A stretch of DNA of 64,000 bases from Nocardia sp. NBC_00508 (GCF_036346875.1 NZ_CP107852.1:806001-870000); one strand, 5' to 3'. Counted from the stretch's first letter, positions 9,029 to 18,169 are shown. The notes: generated by a model from the letters alone, not told the origin. Program-made: numbers and translations.

Positions 9029-9091
9029 CCCGATCGCCGCGCCTGTCCTTTCAGGGCAAATCCCTTGTGGCCCTGCTCATAACGTCGGTTT

Positions 9092-9154
9092 CGGCCCCGA
9101 CGCCGGGGTGAGCGGCCGGTCTCCTCATCCCGGCGCGCTCGGTGCGGCCTTCCT
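9092..9154 (+). repeat. 63-bp direct repeat, copy 2
   Basis: Second copy of the element at 7321-7383, 1,771 bases downstream, with one mismatch. It lies between the XRE gene (ends 9028) and the operon starting at 9240, about 85 bases before that operon's first codon. It could therefore be part of the operon's leader as well as a recombination scar. A weak hairpin (CAGGGC/GCCCTG, 9052-9075) precedes it. Confidence 0.9.
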
Positions 9155-9239
9155 CTACAGGTTCAGGCGTTGCCGCTGACTGAGTGCAGGAGCCCCCGGC
9201 GTCGGGTGCCTCACCACGACTGGCAGGGAGGCGCAGGGG

Positions 9240-9722
9240 ATGAACGCGAGCGGTGGCGGTACCGATAGCGGCAGGTGGTATTCGGCGGGGATCGCCGATC
9301 TGGCACGAATGGCGAAATGGCTACGCGACGAGTCCACCGACACCCGGGCAAGCTCTGCGGTGGACGCGGAAACCGCACGGGCTATCGGTTTCCGATGCGA
9401 TGCGGTCGCGGGTGCCGATGCGACCCGCGACATGGGGGTCATTCAGGCACTGGCGCATCGTCACGGATACGAATTGCCGCACATGCTCACGGTCGCGTCG
9501 CATATCGATTCGGGCGCACTGCTCCGGTTGGTCGAGCACGTGCACGTGGCGCGGGCGGGTGCGGTGATCGTTCCGAGTTCGGCGCATCTGGGCGGCGCGG
9601 TCCCCGCCGTATTGACCCAGGTATGCAGCGTGATCATGCCTGGGCATGTGATGCTGGGTCGCTGCCTCTACCCGAGCGCGCAGCCTTCGGGAGTAGACCG
9701 ATCGATCGGGGTGGTCAGGTGA
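9240..9722 (+). CDS. hypothetical protein, first gene of three-gene operon
   Basis: A 160-residue soluble protein that I do not recognise with confidence. Residues ~110-145 (AGAVIVPSSAHLGGAVPAVL) read like an alpha/beta segment and faintly recall the 'AVVVPS..HL' region of resolvase-like domains, but no catalytic serine motif is visible. An AGGGAGG-rich leader precedes the ATG. Its stop overlaps the GTG start of the next gene by four bases (GTGA), so the two are translationally coupled. Context suggests control by the XRE regulator just upstream. Confidence 0.7.
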   Translation: MNASGGGTDSGRWYSAGIADLARMAKWLRDESTDTRASSAVDAETARAIGFRCDAVAGADATRDMGVIQALAHRHGYELPHMLTVASHIDSGALLRLVEHVHVARAGAVIVPSSAHLGGAVPAVLTQVCSVIMPGHVMLGRCLYPSAQPSGVDRSIGVVR

Positions 9723-10195
9723 GCGCGCCCGGGATCGGGCTGCGCCCCTCGAATAGCGGGACCGTGGCGGGGCGAGTCGCGTTCTACAAGCGGGTCGCCA
9801 ATCTCGCAGCCGAGGCCGAACCGGACCGGATCATCGTGCGCGCAAGTAAGTCCGTATGCGCGATCTGTATGCCCGAACCCATTGGGATGGCTGTGGTCGA
9901 TGCGATTCGCACCCGGTCCCAGAGCCTCGGCCCGATCGTGGCGCACCCGCGTTCGCATACCTGGACATTCCTGGCGCGACCCGACTTGCCCGACATCCCA
10001 GAGGTGTTCACGGGACTGTTCCGGTACCAGGTGAAGGTCATTACCAGCGGCGGGGTAATCGCATTGCCATCGCCACTGGACGAGCAAACCGGATTCCGCT
10101 CCTGGATCGAAGCACCCCACGACACCTACCGGCCCTCGGCGCGTGTGCTGCTGGACACGGTGCGCGCCTGCCTGCCCGCACGGCGGCAGGCATGA
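9719..10195 (+). CDS. hypothetical protein, second gene of three-gene operon
   Basis: A 158-residue protein read from GTG 9719, which overlaps the previous stop. The sequence has an alpha/beta look: RIIVRASKSVCAICMPEPIG, 'GPIVAHPRSHTWTFLARPDLP', then 'GGVIALPSP'. The 'RPD...F..GG.IALPSP' pattern resembles short proteins encoded near XRE regulators in other Nocardia, and weakly the N-terminal fold of bifunctional primase-polymerase proteins, but the active-site residues cannot be assigned. Its stop overlaps the next ATG (ATGA). Confidence 0.7.
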   Translation: MSAPGIGLRPSNSGTVAGRVAFYKRVANLAAEAEPDRIIVRASKSVCAICMPEPIGMAVVDAIRTRSQSLGPIVAHPRSHTWTFLARPDLPDIPEVFTGLFRYQVKVITSGGVIALPSPLDEQTGFRSWIEAPHDTYRPSARVLLDTVRACLPARRQA

Positions 10196-10425
10196 ACTCG
10201 GCGCACTTCAGCAAATCACCGCGCCCGGAGGAACCAGATGTGCGGCTGTCGATCGACCTCGCCGAGGACATGCGCATGGATTTCGTCGCATGCCTGACCG
10301 CCGCCTTGGTGTTCGTGCAGACATGGTCAGCGCGCAGTCACCCCTCCCGCACCGTGACCGTGCACCACGGCGACACGGCCGGACTTCCGCGCCTACCTGC
10401 CGAGCGGCTCTACCTCACGCCATGA
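10192..10425 (+). CDS. small hypothetical protein, third gene of operon
   Basis: A 77-residue protein starting MNSAHFSKSPRPEEPDVRLS at an ATGA overlap with the previous gene. The coupling argues that it is a real gene despite its size. It has a central 'MDFVACLTAALVFVQTWSA' helix that is moderately hydrophobic, followed by a basic tail. No family recognised. Confidence 0.6.
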   Translation: MNSAHFSKSPRPEEPDVRLSIDLAEDMRMDFVACLTAALVFVQTWSARSHPSRTVTVHHGDTAGLPRLPAERLYLTP

Positions 10426-10503
10426 CCGCAACCCCGCCGAGGGCACAGGCAAATGGCGTCAATGACCTGCTCTTCCGGGTCTCGCTGTTCGGGTAGACCG
10501 TCG

Positions 10504-11763
10504 TCAGGCCGATGCCCCCTGGGTGCGGCCGGGTGTGCGGCGGTGCAGTGCGAGCTGGATCTCCAGTAGCAGCCGGTCGGCGGGATCGCCGAGGTCCATG
10601 CCGAGGATTTCCTCGACGCGACGGAGGCGGTAGCGCAGGGTGTTCGGGTGCACGCGAAGTGCCGCGGCGGCGTTGCGGACGTCGCCGTGTACGCGCAGAT
10701 AGGTCTCCACGCTGTCGCACAGGCTCGCGGAATGTTTGCGGTCGTAGTCCAGTAGTGCCCGCAGGCGTGGATCGTGCAGTGCGGCGCGCGAGCCGACGAG
10801 ATCGAGGACCTCGCCGAGTAGCACGGCCGTCTGCGATTCAGCGAGCGTGGTCACCCGATGCTTCGGGTAGGTCGCGATGGTGCTGTCCAGGACGCGGTCG
10901 ACCTCGGCTCGCGCATCGGCCACCCGGCCGAGATCGGGGACGGGGCAGGCGATTGCGGCCCGTAATGCCAGCGAGCGCTTCGTTTCCAGCTGTTCGACGA
11001 GCTGCCTGGTCCAGGCGGTCACCGTCTGCGCGGAGCGGTAGCCGGGGAGCAGCACGTAGACGCGATCGCCGAGCGTGGCGGTCACCGAGTCGCCGCGAAA
11101 AGAGCTGGCGTGCAGGCGAAGAACGCTGCCGAGCGCGGCGGGCTCGGTGGCGGTGGCCTGCTCGGTGGCCGTGAGCGCGAACCCGACCACCGCGGCCGGA
11201 CCACTCGACGACAGGTTCAATGCCCTCGCCACGGCCGCCACGTCGACCGCGCCGCCTTCCGCGCCGAACAGCCGCCGGGCCAGCAGCGCCTCGGTGTTCG
11301 GCGCGTCGAGACTGCGGGAGATCAGCCGGGCCGCGATGGCCGCGGCGCCCCGGAGGACCTCGGCCGCGTCCGGTTTGAACGGCCGATCGCCTTGCTGCAA
11401 CCAGATCGCGCCGAGAACTCGCACCGCGCGAGCGCCGGAGTCCGCGGGATGCCGGATACCGATCGCCAGCCTGCGCTTGATGTTCAGCTCGTCGTGCGCG
11501 GGCACATCGATGACCTCGTCGCTATTGCGCAATCGGTCGAACACGCCCCATTTCCGCAGCACCGTCAGATACTCGGGCGGCCCTTCCCGCCCCAGGATCG
11601 ACAGCACGCGCAATTGGTCGGCGGTTTCGTCGGACGCCGAGTACGCCAGCACGTGCGAGTTCGGATCCTCGATGGACACCATCCCGCCCGCGTTCTGCGC
11701 GACCATCTGCGCCAGGCCGAACAGATCGATATCCGCGACGACCAATTCCTCATCCCCGGACAT
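10504..11763 (-). CDS. PucR-family regulator, probable proline-catabolism activator
   Basis: A 419-residue protein with the PucR layout: an N-terminal sensory region, a GGDEF-like middle, and a C-terminal helix-turn-helix with 'VHGDVRNAAAALRVHPNTLR' and 'YRLRRVEEILG'. It is divergent from pruA-putB across a 227-base intergenic region carrying an inverted repeat. PucR-type regulators adjacent to proline genes are known to control proline use in streptomycetes (PutR). The start at 11763 is preferred because GAAGG lies 6 bases upstream; the frame extends to 11802. The role in proline regulation is inferred from position. Confidence 0.85.
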   Translation of the reverse strand: MSGDEELVVADIDLFGLAQMVAQNAGGMVSIEDPNSHVLAYSASDETADQLRVLSILGREGPPEYLTVLRKWGVFDRLRNSDEVIDVPAHDELNIKRRLAIGIRHPADSGARAVRVLGAIWLQQGDRPFKPDAAEVLRGAAAIAARLISRSLDAPNTEALLARRLFGAEGGAVDVAAVARALNLSSSGPAAVVGFALTATEQATATEPAALGSVLRLHASSFRGDSVTATLGDRVYVLLPGYRSAQTVTAWTRQLVEQLETKRSLALRAAIACPVPDLGRVADARAEVDRVLDSTIATYPKHRVTTLAESQTAVLLGEVLDLVGSRAALHDPRLRALLDYDRKHSASLCDSVETYLRVHGDVRNAAAALRVHPNTLRYRLRRVEEILGMDLGDPADRLLLEIQLALHRRTPGRTQGASA

Positions 11764-11832
11764 GTCCATCCTTCGGCCAACTCGACAACGCACTCGCCCC
11801 ATCTTTGTCCGACTGACTCATTCTTCGGGCAG

Positions 11833-11864
11833 TTTTCCGGTGTTGACTTCGCCCTACCGGAAAA
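11833..11864. promoter_or_regulatory. inverted repeat in the PucR-pruA intergenic region
   Basis: TTTTCCGGT (11833-11841) and ACCGGAAAA (11856-11864) form perfect 9-bp arms separated by 14 bases. The spacing between arm centres is 23 bp, about two helical turns, as for a dimeric regulator. TTGACT, a good -35 candidate for pruA, lies between the arms. It is a likely operator for the divergent PucR regulator. Confidence 0.55.
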
Positions 11865-11990
11865 TCGCCTAACAGACAGCGGACCGAAGACGAGACATCC
11901 GTCCAAAGGGCGCTGTCGGACGTAGTCCGTCCTGAGCCCCGCCCACGGCCGGAGCGAAGGCGGAGGTACGCCTACCCAGCAGGAGGATCC

Positions 11991-13628
11991 ATGGATAACG
12001 TCGTGTCGCCGCCCCAGCCGGTCAACGAGCCGGTCGGCACGTTCGCCCCCGGCAGCGCCGAACGCGCGCGCCTTCAGGCGAAGCTGGCCGAGCTCGCCGC
12101 GACGCCGACCGAAATCCATCAGGTCATCGGCGGCGAACACCGGCACGGTCACGGCGAGCGGCTCGAGGTGGTCCAGCCACACCGGCACGCCGCCGTACTC
12201 GGCACGCTCACCACTGCCGGGGTGAGCGATGTCGAGCACGCCATCGCGGCAGCGAGCGCCGCGGCCCCCGGCTGGCGGGCGCTGTCCTTCACCGACCGCG
12301 CCGCGATCTTCCTGCGCGCGGCCGACCTGCTGGCCGGACCGTGGCGCGAAACCATCGCCGCGGCAACGATGCTCGGCCAGTCCAAGACGGCCTACCAGGC
12401 CGAGATCGACACACCCTGCGAGCTGGTCGACTTCTGGCGGTTCAACGTGCACTTCGCCCGCCGCATCCTGGAGGACCAGCCGATCTCGACAGCCGGTGTG
12501 TGGAACAAGGTGGACTACCGCCCGCTGGAGGGCTTCGTCTACGCGATCACACCGTTCAACTTCACCGCCATCGCGGGCAACCTGCCCACCGCGCCCGCGC
12601 TGATGGGCAACACCGTGGTGTGGAAGCCCGCCGTCACCCAGTCGGTGGCGGCGTACTGGACGATGAAGCTGCTGGAAGCGGCGGGGCTGCCGCCCGGCGT
12701 GATCAACATGGTGCACGGCCCCGGACCCGAGGTGTCGGAAGTGGCGCTCGCCGATCGCCGCCTCGCCGGCATCCACTTCACCGGGTCGACCGCGACCTTC
12801 CAGCAGCTGTGGCGCACGGTCGCGACGAACATCGACCGCTACGCCACCTACCCGCGCCTGGTCGGCGAGACCGGCGGCAAGGACTTCGTCGTCGCGCACA
12901 GCTCCGCCGACCCCGACGTGCTGAGCACGGCGCTGATCCGCGGCGCGTTCGACTACCAGGGCCAGAAGTGCTCGGCCGCCTCGCGTGCCTTCATCCCGAA
13001 GTCGGTCTGGGCCAGGATGGGGCGTGAATTCATCGACCGGGTCGCCGCCCTCAGCTACGGCGACGTCACGGACTTCACCCACTTCGGCGGCGCGCTCATC
13101 GACCGGCGCGCCTTCACGAAGAACGCCGACGCTCTCGCACGCGCCAAGGCGACCCCGAGCCTGACCATCGCCGCGGGCGGGCACGCCGACGACAGCGTCG
13201 GCTACTTCGTCGAGCCCACCGTCCTGCTCGGCGACGACCCCGCCGACGAGGCATTCCGCACCGAGTACTTCGGCCCGATCCTGGCCGTGCACGTCTACGA
13301 CGATTCGGTGAGCGGATCCTTCGAGTCCGCACTCCACCTGGTCGACAAAGGATCGCCGTACGGCCTGACCGGCGCGATCATCGCCGAGGACCGGTCGGCC
13401 ATCGTCACCGCCACCGAACGGCTGCGTTTCGCGGCGGGCAACTTCTACATCAACGACAAGCCCACCGGCGCGGTCGTCGGGCAGCAGCCCTTCGGCGGGT
13501 CGCGCGCGTCCGGTACCAACGACAAGGCAGGCTCGGCGCAGAACCTGCTGCGCTGGACCTCCGCTCGCACGATCAAGGAAACGTTCGTCCCCGCGACCGA
13601 CCACCGTTACCCGCACCAGGAGCTGTGA
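11991..13628 (+). CDS. pruA: 1-pyrroline-5-carboxylate dehydrogenase
   Basis: A 545-residue aldehyde dehydrogenase, the usual length for stand-alone P5C dehydrogenase. It oxidises glutamate semialdehyde (from P5C) to glutamate with NAD+, the second step of proline catabolism. Visible features: 'EGFVYAITPFNFTAIAGN' substrate/cofactor region (~180-197), FTGS (263-266), catalytic Glu293 in GETGGKD, nucleophile Cys327 in GQKCSAA, and 'GEQPFGG'-like QQPFGGSRASGTNDKAG near the C-terminus. A perfect AGGAGG site precedes the ATG. Its TGA overlaps the putB ATG (TGATG), so the two pathway enzymes are translationally coupled. A short relic of the same gene lies at 20707-20796. Confidence 0.97.
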   Translation: MDNVVSPPQPVNEPVGTFAPGSAERARLQAKLAELAATPTEIHQVIGGEHRHGHGERLEVVQPHRHAAVLGTLTTAGVSDVEHAIAAASAAAPGWRALSFTDRAAIFLRAADLLAGPWRETIAAATMLGQSKTAYQAEIDTPCELVDFWRFNVHFARRILEDQPISTAGVWNKVDYRPLEGFVYAITPFNFTAIAGNLPTAPALMGNTVVWKPAVTQSVAAYWTMKLLEAAGLPPGVINMVHGPGPEVSEVALADRRLAGIHFTGSTATFQQLWRTVATNIDRYATYPRLVGETGGKDFVVAHSSADPDVLSTALIRGAFDYQGQKCSAASRAFIPKSVWARMGREFIDRVAALSYGDVTDFTHFGGALIDRRAFTKNADALARAKATPSLTIAAGGHADDSVGYFVEPTVLLGDDPADEAFRTEYFGPILAVHVYDDSVSGSFESALHLVDKGSPYGLTGAIIAEDRSAIVTATERLRFAAGNFYINDKPTGAVVGQQPFGGSRASGTNDKAGSAQNLLRWTSARTIKETFVPATDHRYPHQEL

Positions 13629-14587
13629 TGGCCTTCTCCGGACTGCTCCGGCCCGCCATGCTGGCGGCCTCCCGTTCCCCGCGCCTGGAACGCACGATCA
13701 CCCGCATCCCGGCCACCAAGAGGGTGGTCGACCGTTTCGTCGCGGGCGAGACCGAGGACGCCGCGGTGACCACGACCTCGGCGCTGCTGCGCTCCGGCCG
13801 CAGCGTGACGATCGACTATCTCGGCGAGGACACCACCGATCTCGACGAGGCCCGTGCCACCGTCGCGCACTATCTGCGGTTGCTGTCGGCGCTGTCCGCA
13901 TCGCAGGCCGGGGACGAGCAACCCGTGCGGCCGCTGGAGGTGTCGCTCAAACTGTCCGCACTGGGCCAGTCGCTTCCGCAGAACGGGTACGCCATCGCCC
14001 GCGAGCACGCGCACCAGATCTGCACCGCCGCGAGGGACGCGGGCATCTGGGTGACCATCGACGCGGAAGACCACACCACCACCGACTCGACGCTGGCGAT
14101 CGTGCGCGAGCTGCGCCTGGATTTTCCGTGGCTGGGCACGGTCTTGCAGGCCTACCTCAAACGCACCGAGGAAGACTGCCGGATGTTCGCCGGAACCGGA
14201 TCGAGGATCCGATTGTGCAAGGGCGCCTATCGCGAACCCGCGTCGGTGGCCTATCAGAGCCGGTCCGCAGTGGACGAGTCCTACTCGCGCTGTCTCCGCG
14301 TTCTGATGGAAGGCAGGGGCTATCCGATGGTCGCCACACACGACCCGGCCCTCATCGATGCGGCCTTGCACTGCGTGGACGAAACCGGCCGCAAATCCGG
14401 CGACTTCGAGTTCCAGATGCTGCACGGCATTCGCGACGCCGAACAGCGGCGGCTGGTCGCGGCGGGCCATTCACTGCGCGTCTACGTGCCCTATGGCGAC
14501 CAGTGGTACGGCTACTTCATGCGCCGCTTGGCCGAGCGCCCAGCCAACATCGCGTTCTTCCTGCGCTCATTCGGCCGCGATAGCTGA
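13628..14587 (+). CDS. putB: proline dehydrogenase
   Basis: A 319-residue monofunctional proline dehydrogenase, an FAD enzyme with a beta-alpha barrel that oxidises proline to P5C and passes electrons to the respiratory chain. Motifs include 'VSLKLSALG', 'TIDAEDHTTTDSTL', 'VLQAYLKRTEEDC', 'RIRLCKGAYREP', 'VATHDPALI', and 'FEFQMLHGIRDAEQRRL' followed by 'RVYVPYGDQWYGYFMRRL', all typical of the PutA/PRODH fold. It starts at an ATG overlapping the pruA stop, with AGGAG upstream. Together with pruA it converts proline to glutamate. Confidence 0.96.
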   Translation: MAFSGLLRPAMLAASRSPRLERTITRIPATKRVVDRFVAGETEDAAVTTTSALLRSGRSVTIDYLGEDTTDLDEARATVAHYLRLLSALSASQAGDEQPVRPLEVSLKLSALGQSLPQNGYAIAREHAHQICTAARDAGIWVTIDAEDHTTTDSTLAIVRELRLDFPWLGTVLQAYLKRTEEDCRMFAGTGSRIRLCKGAYREPASVAYQSRSAVDESYSRCLRVLMEGRGYPMVATHDPALIDAALHCVDETGRKSGDFEFQMLHGIRDAEQRRLVAAGHSLRVYVPYGDQWYGYFMRRLAERPANIAFFLRSFGRDS

Positions 14588-14670
14588 AGCCCGAACAAGC
14601 AACGCCCCGTCCTGCTGCACCCGAATATCGAGGCTTCGGTGCTATCGGCAACCACACCCCAACCCCCGTT

Positions 14671-14757
14671 TTCGAGCGAAGCGAGAGCGAGCATTGCCCG
14701 TTCGCGGCCCGGCTCGCGTCCGAGCGGCCGCCGCGTCCGCGACGAAGTCGCCAGCGG
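14671..14757. repeat. intergenic repeat, copy 1
   Basis: An 87-base unit starting TTCGAGCGAAGCGAGA and ending in GCGACGAAGTCGCCAGCGG. It is repeated at 14847-14933 with a period of 176 bases; the last 67 bases (from GCATTGCCCG) are identical. It contains small palindromes such as GCGACgaaGTCGC. It lies in the 533-base gene-free stretch 14588-15120 between putB and the permease gene. Confidence 0.85.
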
Positions 14758-14846
14758 ACGATCGCCGTCGCAATAGCCACGAAGGTCTACCGAACACTGA
14801 GGCATGCACGCGTGGCACTACACACCCACTTGGCCCGACTCCTGCT

Positions 14847-14991
14847 TTCGAGCGCAGCGAGACCTGGCATTGCCCGTTCGCGGCCCGGCTCGCGTCCGAG
14901 CGGCCGCCGCGTCCGCGACGAAGTCGCCAGCGGCGGTCGCTCGGACGCGAGCCATAAGGGGGCCGCGAACACGCAGCGCCGCAGGCGCTGC
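14847..14991. repeat. intergenic repeat copy 2 extending into a long hairpin and a second stem-loop
   Basis: Copy 2 of the 87-base unit (14847-14933) continues into an inverted copy of itself: 14876-14902 can pair with 14938-14970 (GGCTCGCGTCCGAGCG with CGCTCGGACGCGAGCC, plus GTTCGCGGCC with GGCCGCGAAC), giving about 26 paired bases with one bulge. A second hairpin follows directly, GCAGCGCC-gca-GGCGCTGC (14973-14991), then CAAAAAT. The structure may end the pruA-putB transcript or be a small non-autonomous repeat. The rest of 14588-15120 shows nothing recognisable. Confidence 0.65.
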
Positions 14992-15120
14992 CAAAAATAC
15001 TGAACTTTATTTGTCCAACTGAACGATCACAGGGTTGCTGTGGTCGTATTGAGTAGGCAGCTGGAAATGTGATCTGCGTTACTGCCTCTCCGCGTACCGC
15101 AGGTGGACGAAAGGAAGTAC

Positions 15121-16575
15121 ATGTCCCTCGCGCAGTTACGCAGCCAGATGGTGCGCCGTAAACCTCTCGGTGAGATCGGGGAGGAGACCGAGCCCACCGA
15201 CGAGCGGCTGGCGCGGTCACTCGGCTTGTGGCAACTCACGGCGATCGGCGTCGGCGGCATCATCGGCGCGGGCATCTTCACCCTGGCCGGTGCGGTCGCG
15301 CACTCCGTCACCGGGCCTTCGGTGCTCATCTCGTTCCTCATCGCGGGTGTGGCCAGCGCCGCCGCCGCGCTGTGCTACGCGGAGTTCGCCGGGATGGTGC
15401 CCAAGGCCGGGTCCGCCTACACCTACGGGTACGTATCGCTCGGTGAGATCGCAGGCTGGTTCATCGGCTGGGACCTGCTCTTGGAGTACATCGCGGTCGC
15501 GGCAGTGGTCGCCATCGGCGTATCCGGATACTTCCGGTTCCTGCTCGAGCAGGTCGACATCAGCCTGCCGGATTGGATGATGGGCGCCTCCGGCACCGGA
15601 GAAGGCCATGTGGTCGACGTGTTCGCGATGCTGTTCTGCCTCGGCACGGCCTGGCTGCTCTCGCGGGGCATCCGCAGCGTCGGCCGGTTCGAGACCGTCG
15701 CGGTCGGCATCAAGGTCGCCTTGGTGGTGCTCATCATCGTGCTCGGCGTGTTCCACATCGACAGCTCCAACTACACCCCCTACTTCCCGTTCGGGACCGG
15801 TGCGGTGTGGACCGGCGCGGCCACCGTCTTCTTCGCCGTGTTCGGTTACGACGCGATGAGCACCGCGGCCGAGGAGTCCACCGACGGAAAGAAGCACCTA
15901 CCGAAGGCGATCATCTACTCGCTCGCCATCGCCATGGTGCTCTACGTGCTGGCCACCCTGGTGCTGACCGGCATGCAGAAGTACACCGAGATCAGCCCGA
16001 CCAGCGGGTTCTCCACCGCCTTCGAGTCGGTGGGGCAGCCGAACGTCGCGAATATCATCGCGGTCGGCGCGATCGTCGGCATCGTCACCGTGGTGCTCAC
16101 CTTCATGCTCGGCGTGACCCGCGTGTGGTTCGCCATGAGCCGCGACGGCCTGCTGCCGGAATGGTTCGCCAAGACCCATCCGGTCCGCAAGGTGCCCACC
16201 CGGGTGACCTGGATCGTCGGCATCGGATCGGCGCTGATGGCGGGGCTGCTGGACATCACGGTGGTCGCCGAGCTGACCAATATCGGCATCCTGATGGCGT
16301 TCATCGTGGTGTCGGTGGCGGTGATCGTGCTGCGGCGCACCCGGCCCGACGAGCCGCGCGAGTTCCGGCTGCCGTTCATGCCGGTCGTCCCGCTGATCGG
16401 CATCGGGTTCTCGCTGTACCTGATCTGGTCGCTGCCGCGGGAAACCTGGGCCCGCTTCGCGGTCTGGCTGGTCGTCGGCCTGATCGTCTACGTCGGCTAC
16501 TCGCGCACGCACTCCAAGCTGGAGCGCTCTGGTTCCGCCGCGCCCGCGGGCCCGCGTACCTCCGAGGGGCACTGA
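15121..16575 (+). CDS. APC-superfamily amino acid permease
   Basis: A 484-residue integral membrane transporter with about 12 hydrophobic segments. The first helix carries 'GVGGIIGAGIFTL', the glycine-rich substrate-binding signature of APC permeases, and 'FFAVFGYDAMSTAAEE' matches the conserved helix-6 region of the cationic amino acid transporter (CAT/YfnA-like) branch. A 'DEPREFRLPFMPVVPLIGI' stretch near the end is also typical. The ATG has AAAGGAAG upstream. Its place after the proline genes suggests amino-acid uptake, but the substrate is not determined. A strong terminator hairpin follows. Confidence 0.92.
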   Translation: MSLAQLRSQMVRRKPLGEIGEETEPTDERLARSLGLWQLTAIGVGGIIGAGIFTLAGAVAHSVTGPSVLISFLIAGVASAAAALCYAEFAGMVPKAGSAYTYGYVSLGEIAGWFIGWDLLLEYIAVAAVVAIGVSGYFRFLLEQVDISLPDWMMGASGTGEGHVVDVFAMLFCLGTAWLLSRGIRSVGRFETVAVGIKVALVVLIIVLGVFHIDSSNYTPYFPFGTGAVWTGAATVFFAVFGYDAMSTAAEESTDGKKHLPKAIIYSLAIAMVLYVLATLVLTGMQKYTEISPTSGFSTAFESVGQPNVANIIAVGAIVGIVTVVLTFMLGVTRVWFAMSRDGLLPEWFAKTHPVRKVPTRVTWIVGIGSALMAGLLDITVVAELTNIGILMAFIVVSVAVIVLRRTRPDEPREFRLPFMPVVPLIGIGFSLYLIWSLPRETWARFAVWLVVGLIVYVGYSRTHSKLERSGSAAPAGPRTSEGH

Positions 16576-16593
16576 CGCCAGTCCCTCGGAACC

Positions 16594-16626
16594 GGTCGGG
16601 TGGGTGGACTGCCCACCCACCCGACC
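16594..16626 (+). terminator. terminator hairpin after permease gene
   Basis: GGTCGGGTGGGTGG and CCACCCACCCGACC form a perfect 14-bp stem with a 5-base loop (ACTGC), 18 bases after the permease stop. No T-run follows, as is usual in high-GC actinobacteria. Confidence 0.8.
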
Positions 16627-16771
16627 TCGCCGAACACGCGCACTGAACCGAAGCGGCTCGCCGAGAGTATTCCTTGCAGAATGGTCGCTCGACTACATAC
16701 GGTCGGGGTGTCGGGAATCGACGCCGTGGCCATACGTGGCGGCTCGCGGGAGCCGAGAGGAGCGGTAGCGG

Positions 16772-18169
16772 ATGGAACTCCAGGACGTCGTCTCGTCAGG
16801 CGTGCTCGAGCAGCGCGAGCTGCTGGCGCAAGGGGTCCTTTCGGCACAAGAGCTCATCGAAGCGACGCTCGACGGAATCGATGCGGCCGCGGATCTCGGC
16901 GCCTTCACCCACGTGCTGCGCGCGGAAGCCGAGGCCGAGGCCGCCGAGCGGGACCGCGAGCGGGCCGCGGGCGACGCGCTCGGACCGCTGCACGGCGTCC
17001 CGATCGCGGTGAAAGACGAGTTCCACGTCGCCGGTGTGGTGACCAGCTTCGGCACCCGGGCGAACTCGACGCCTGCCCTGGCGGACGCCGAGGTGGTGCG
17101 CAGACTGCGCGCGGCAGGGGCGATCATCGTCGGCAAGACCGCGATGCCGGAGTTCGGCCAGTGGCCGTTCACCGAGTCCAGCACCTTCGGTATGACGCAC
17201 AATCCATGGGATCCCACCCGCTCCCCCGGCGGGTCGAGCGGCGGGTCCGCGGCGGCGGTGGCGGCCGGATTGGTGCCCGCCGCGCTCGGCGGTGACGGCG
17301 GCGGCTCGATCCGGATTCCGTCGGCATGCTGCGGGTTGTTCGGACTCAAACCGCAGCGTGGGCGGGTGCCGATCGCCCCGAACGAGCACCTGTGGTGGGC
17401 GCTGGGCGTCGCCGGGCCGCTCACCCGCGGCGTGCTGGACTCGGCCGTCATCTACGACGTCATCCGCGGCGCCACCCCCACCGACCGTTTCCGGGCGCCC
17501 GACCCGGAGACGTCGTTCGAGGCGGCCGCCCGCACACCCGCTCGACCGCTGCGAATCGGCTACAGCACGAAATCCCCCACGCCGCTGGTGAAACCCGATC
17601 CGCTGCATGTGCGGGCGGTCCTCGACACCGCGAAACTGCTCGCGGAACTGGGCCATACGGTCGTGGAGATCAACCCGGCCTACCCGGATTCGACGCACGC
17701 TTTCTTCCCGCAGTTCTACGGCGGCGTGCGCGCCGAACTGTCCGAGCTGGATCATCCGGAACTGCTCGAACGACGCACCAGGCAGACCGTCACACTCGGC
17801 GCGTGGGCGCGCGGACCTGTCGTCGAGTGGGCGATCCGGCGCGGAGAGGTGGTGGCGCGCAAGGTCGATCGGATCTTCACCGACTGCGATCTGCTCCTCA
17901 CCCCCACCACCGCGATCCGCCCGCCGCTGCTCGGCGTGCTCGACGGCGCGAACACGGTGCGCGCCCAGCTCGCCTCCGTGCCGATGGTCGCCTACACCGC
18001 CCTGTGGAACGTGACCGGCCACCCCGCGGCCGCCCTGCCGGTGGGCGTCGGGGAGGACGGGCTCCCGCTGTCGGTCCAGCTGGTCGGTCCCAGGAACGGT
18101 GAGACGACGATCCTCCCGGTGGCGGCGCAACTGGAACAGGCACGCCCGCAGCCTCGTCCGGACAGATGA
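16772..18169 (+). CDS. amidase signature family hydrolase
   Basis: A 465-residue amidase. The Ser-cisSer-Lys catalytic triad can be placed at Lys81 (GVPIAVKDE), Ser155 ([12 protein letters not shown]) and Ser179 ([12 protein letters not shown]). Members hydrolyse amides of small carboxylic acids or peptides; substrate specificity cannot be read from the sequence. Translation starts at ATG 16772 after a GGAGCGG region. An Lrp-type regulator follows 67 bases downstream on the same strand, so a role in nitrogen or amino-acid salvage is plausible. The cytoplasmic enzyme has no signal peptide. Confidence 0.92.
   Translation: MELQDVVSSGVLEQRELLAQGVLSAQELIEATLDGIDAAADLGAFTHVLRAEAEAEAAERDRERAAGDALGPLHGVPIAVKDEFHVAGVVTSFGTRANSTPALADAEVVRRLRAAGAIIVGKTAMPEFGQWPFTESSTFGMTHNPWDPTRSPGGSSGGSAAAVAAGLVPAALGGDGGGSIRIPSACCGLFGLKPQRGRVPIAPNEHLWWALGVAGPLTRGVLDSAVIYDVIRGATPTDRFRAPDPETSFEAAARTPARPLRIGYSTKSPTPLVKPDPLHVRAVLDTAKLLAELGHTVVEINPAYPDSTHAFFPQFYGGVRAELSELDHPELLERRTRQTVTLGAWARGPVVEWAIRRGEVVARKVDRIFTDCDLLLTPTTAIRPPLLGVLDGANTVRAQLASVPMVAYTALWNVTGHPAAALPVGVGEDGLPLSVQLVGPRNGETTILPVAAQLEQARPQPRPDR

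Noticed and set aside
10426..10503. Possible small gene between the three-gene operon and the PucR gene
   Set aside because: Only 78 bases, no start with a ribosome site.
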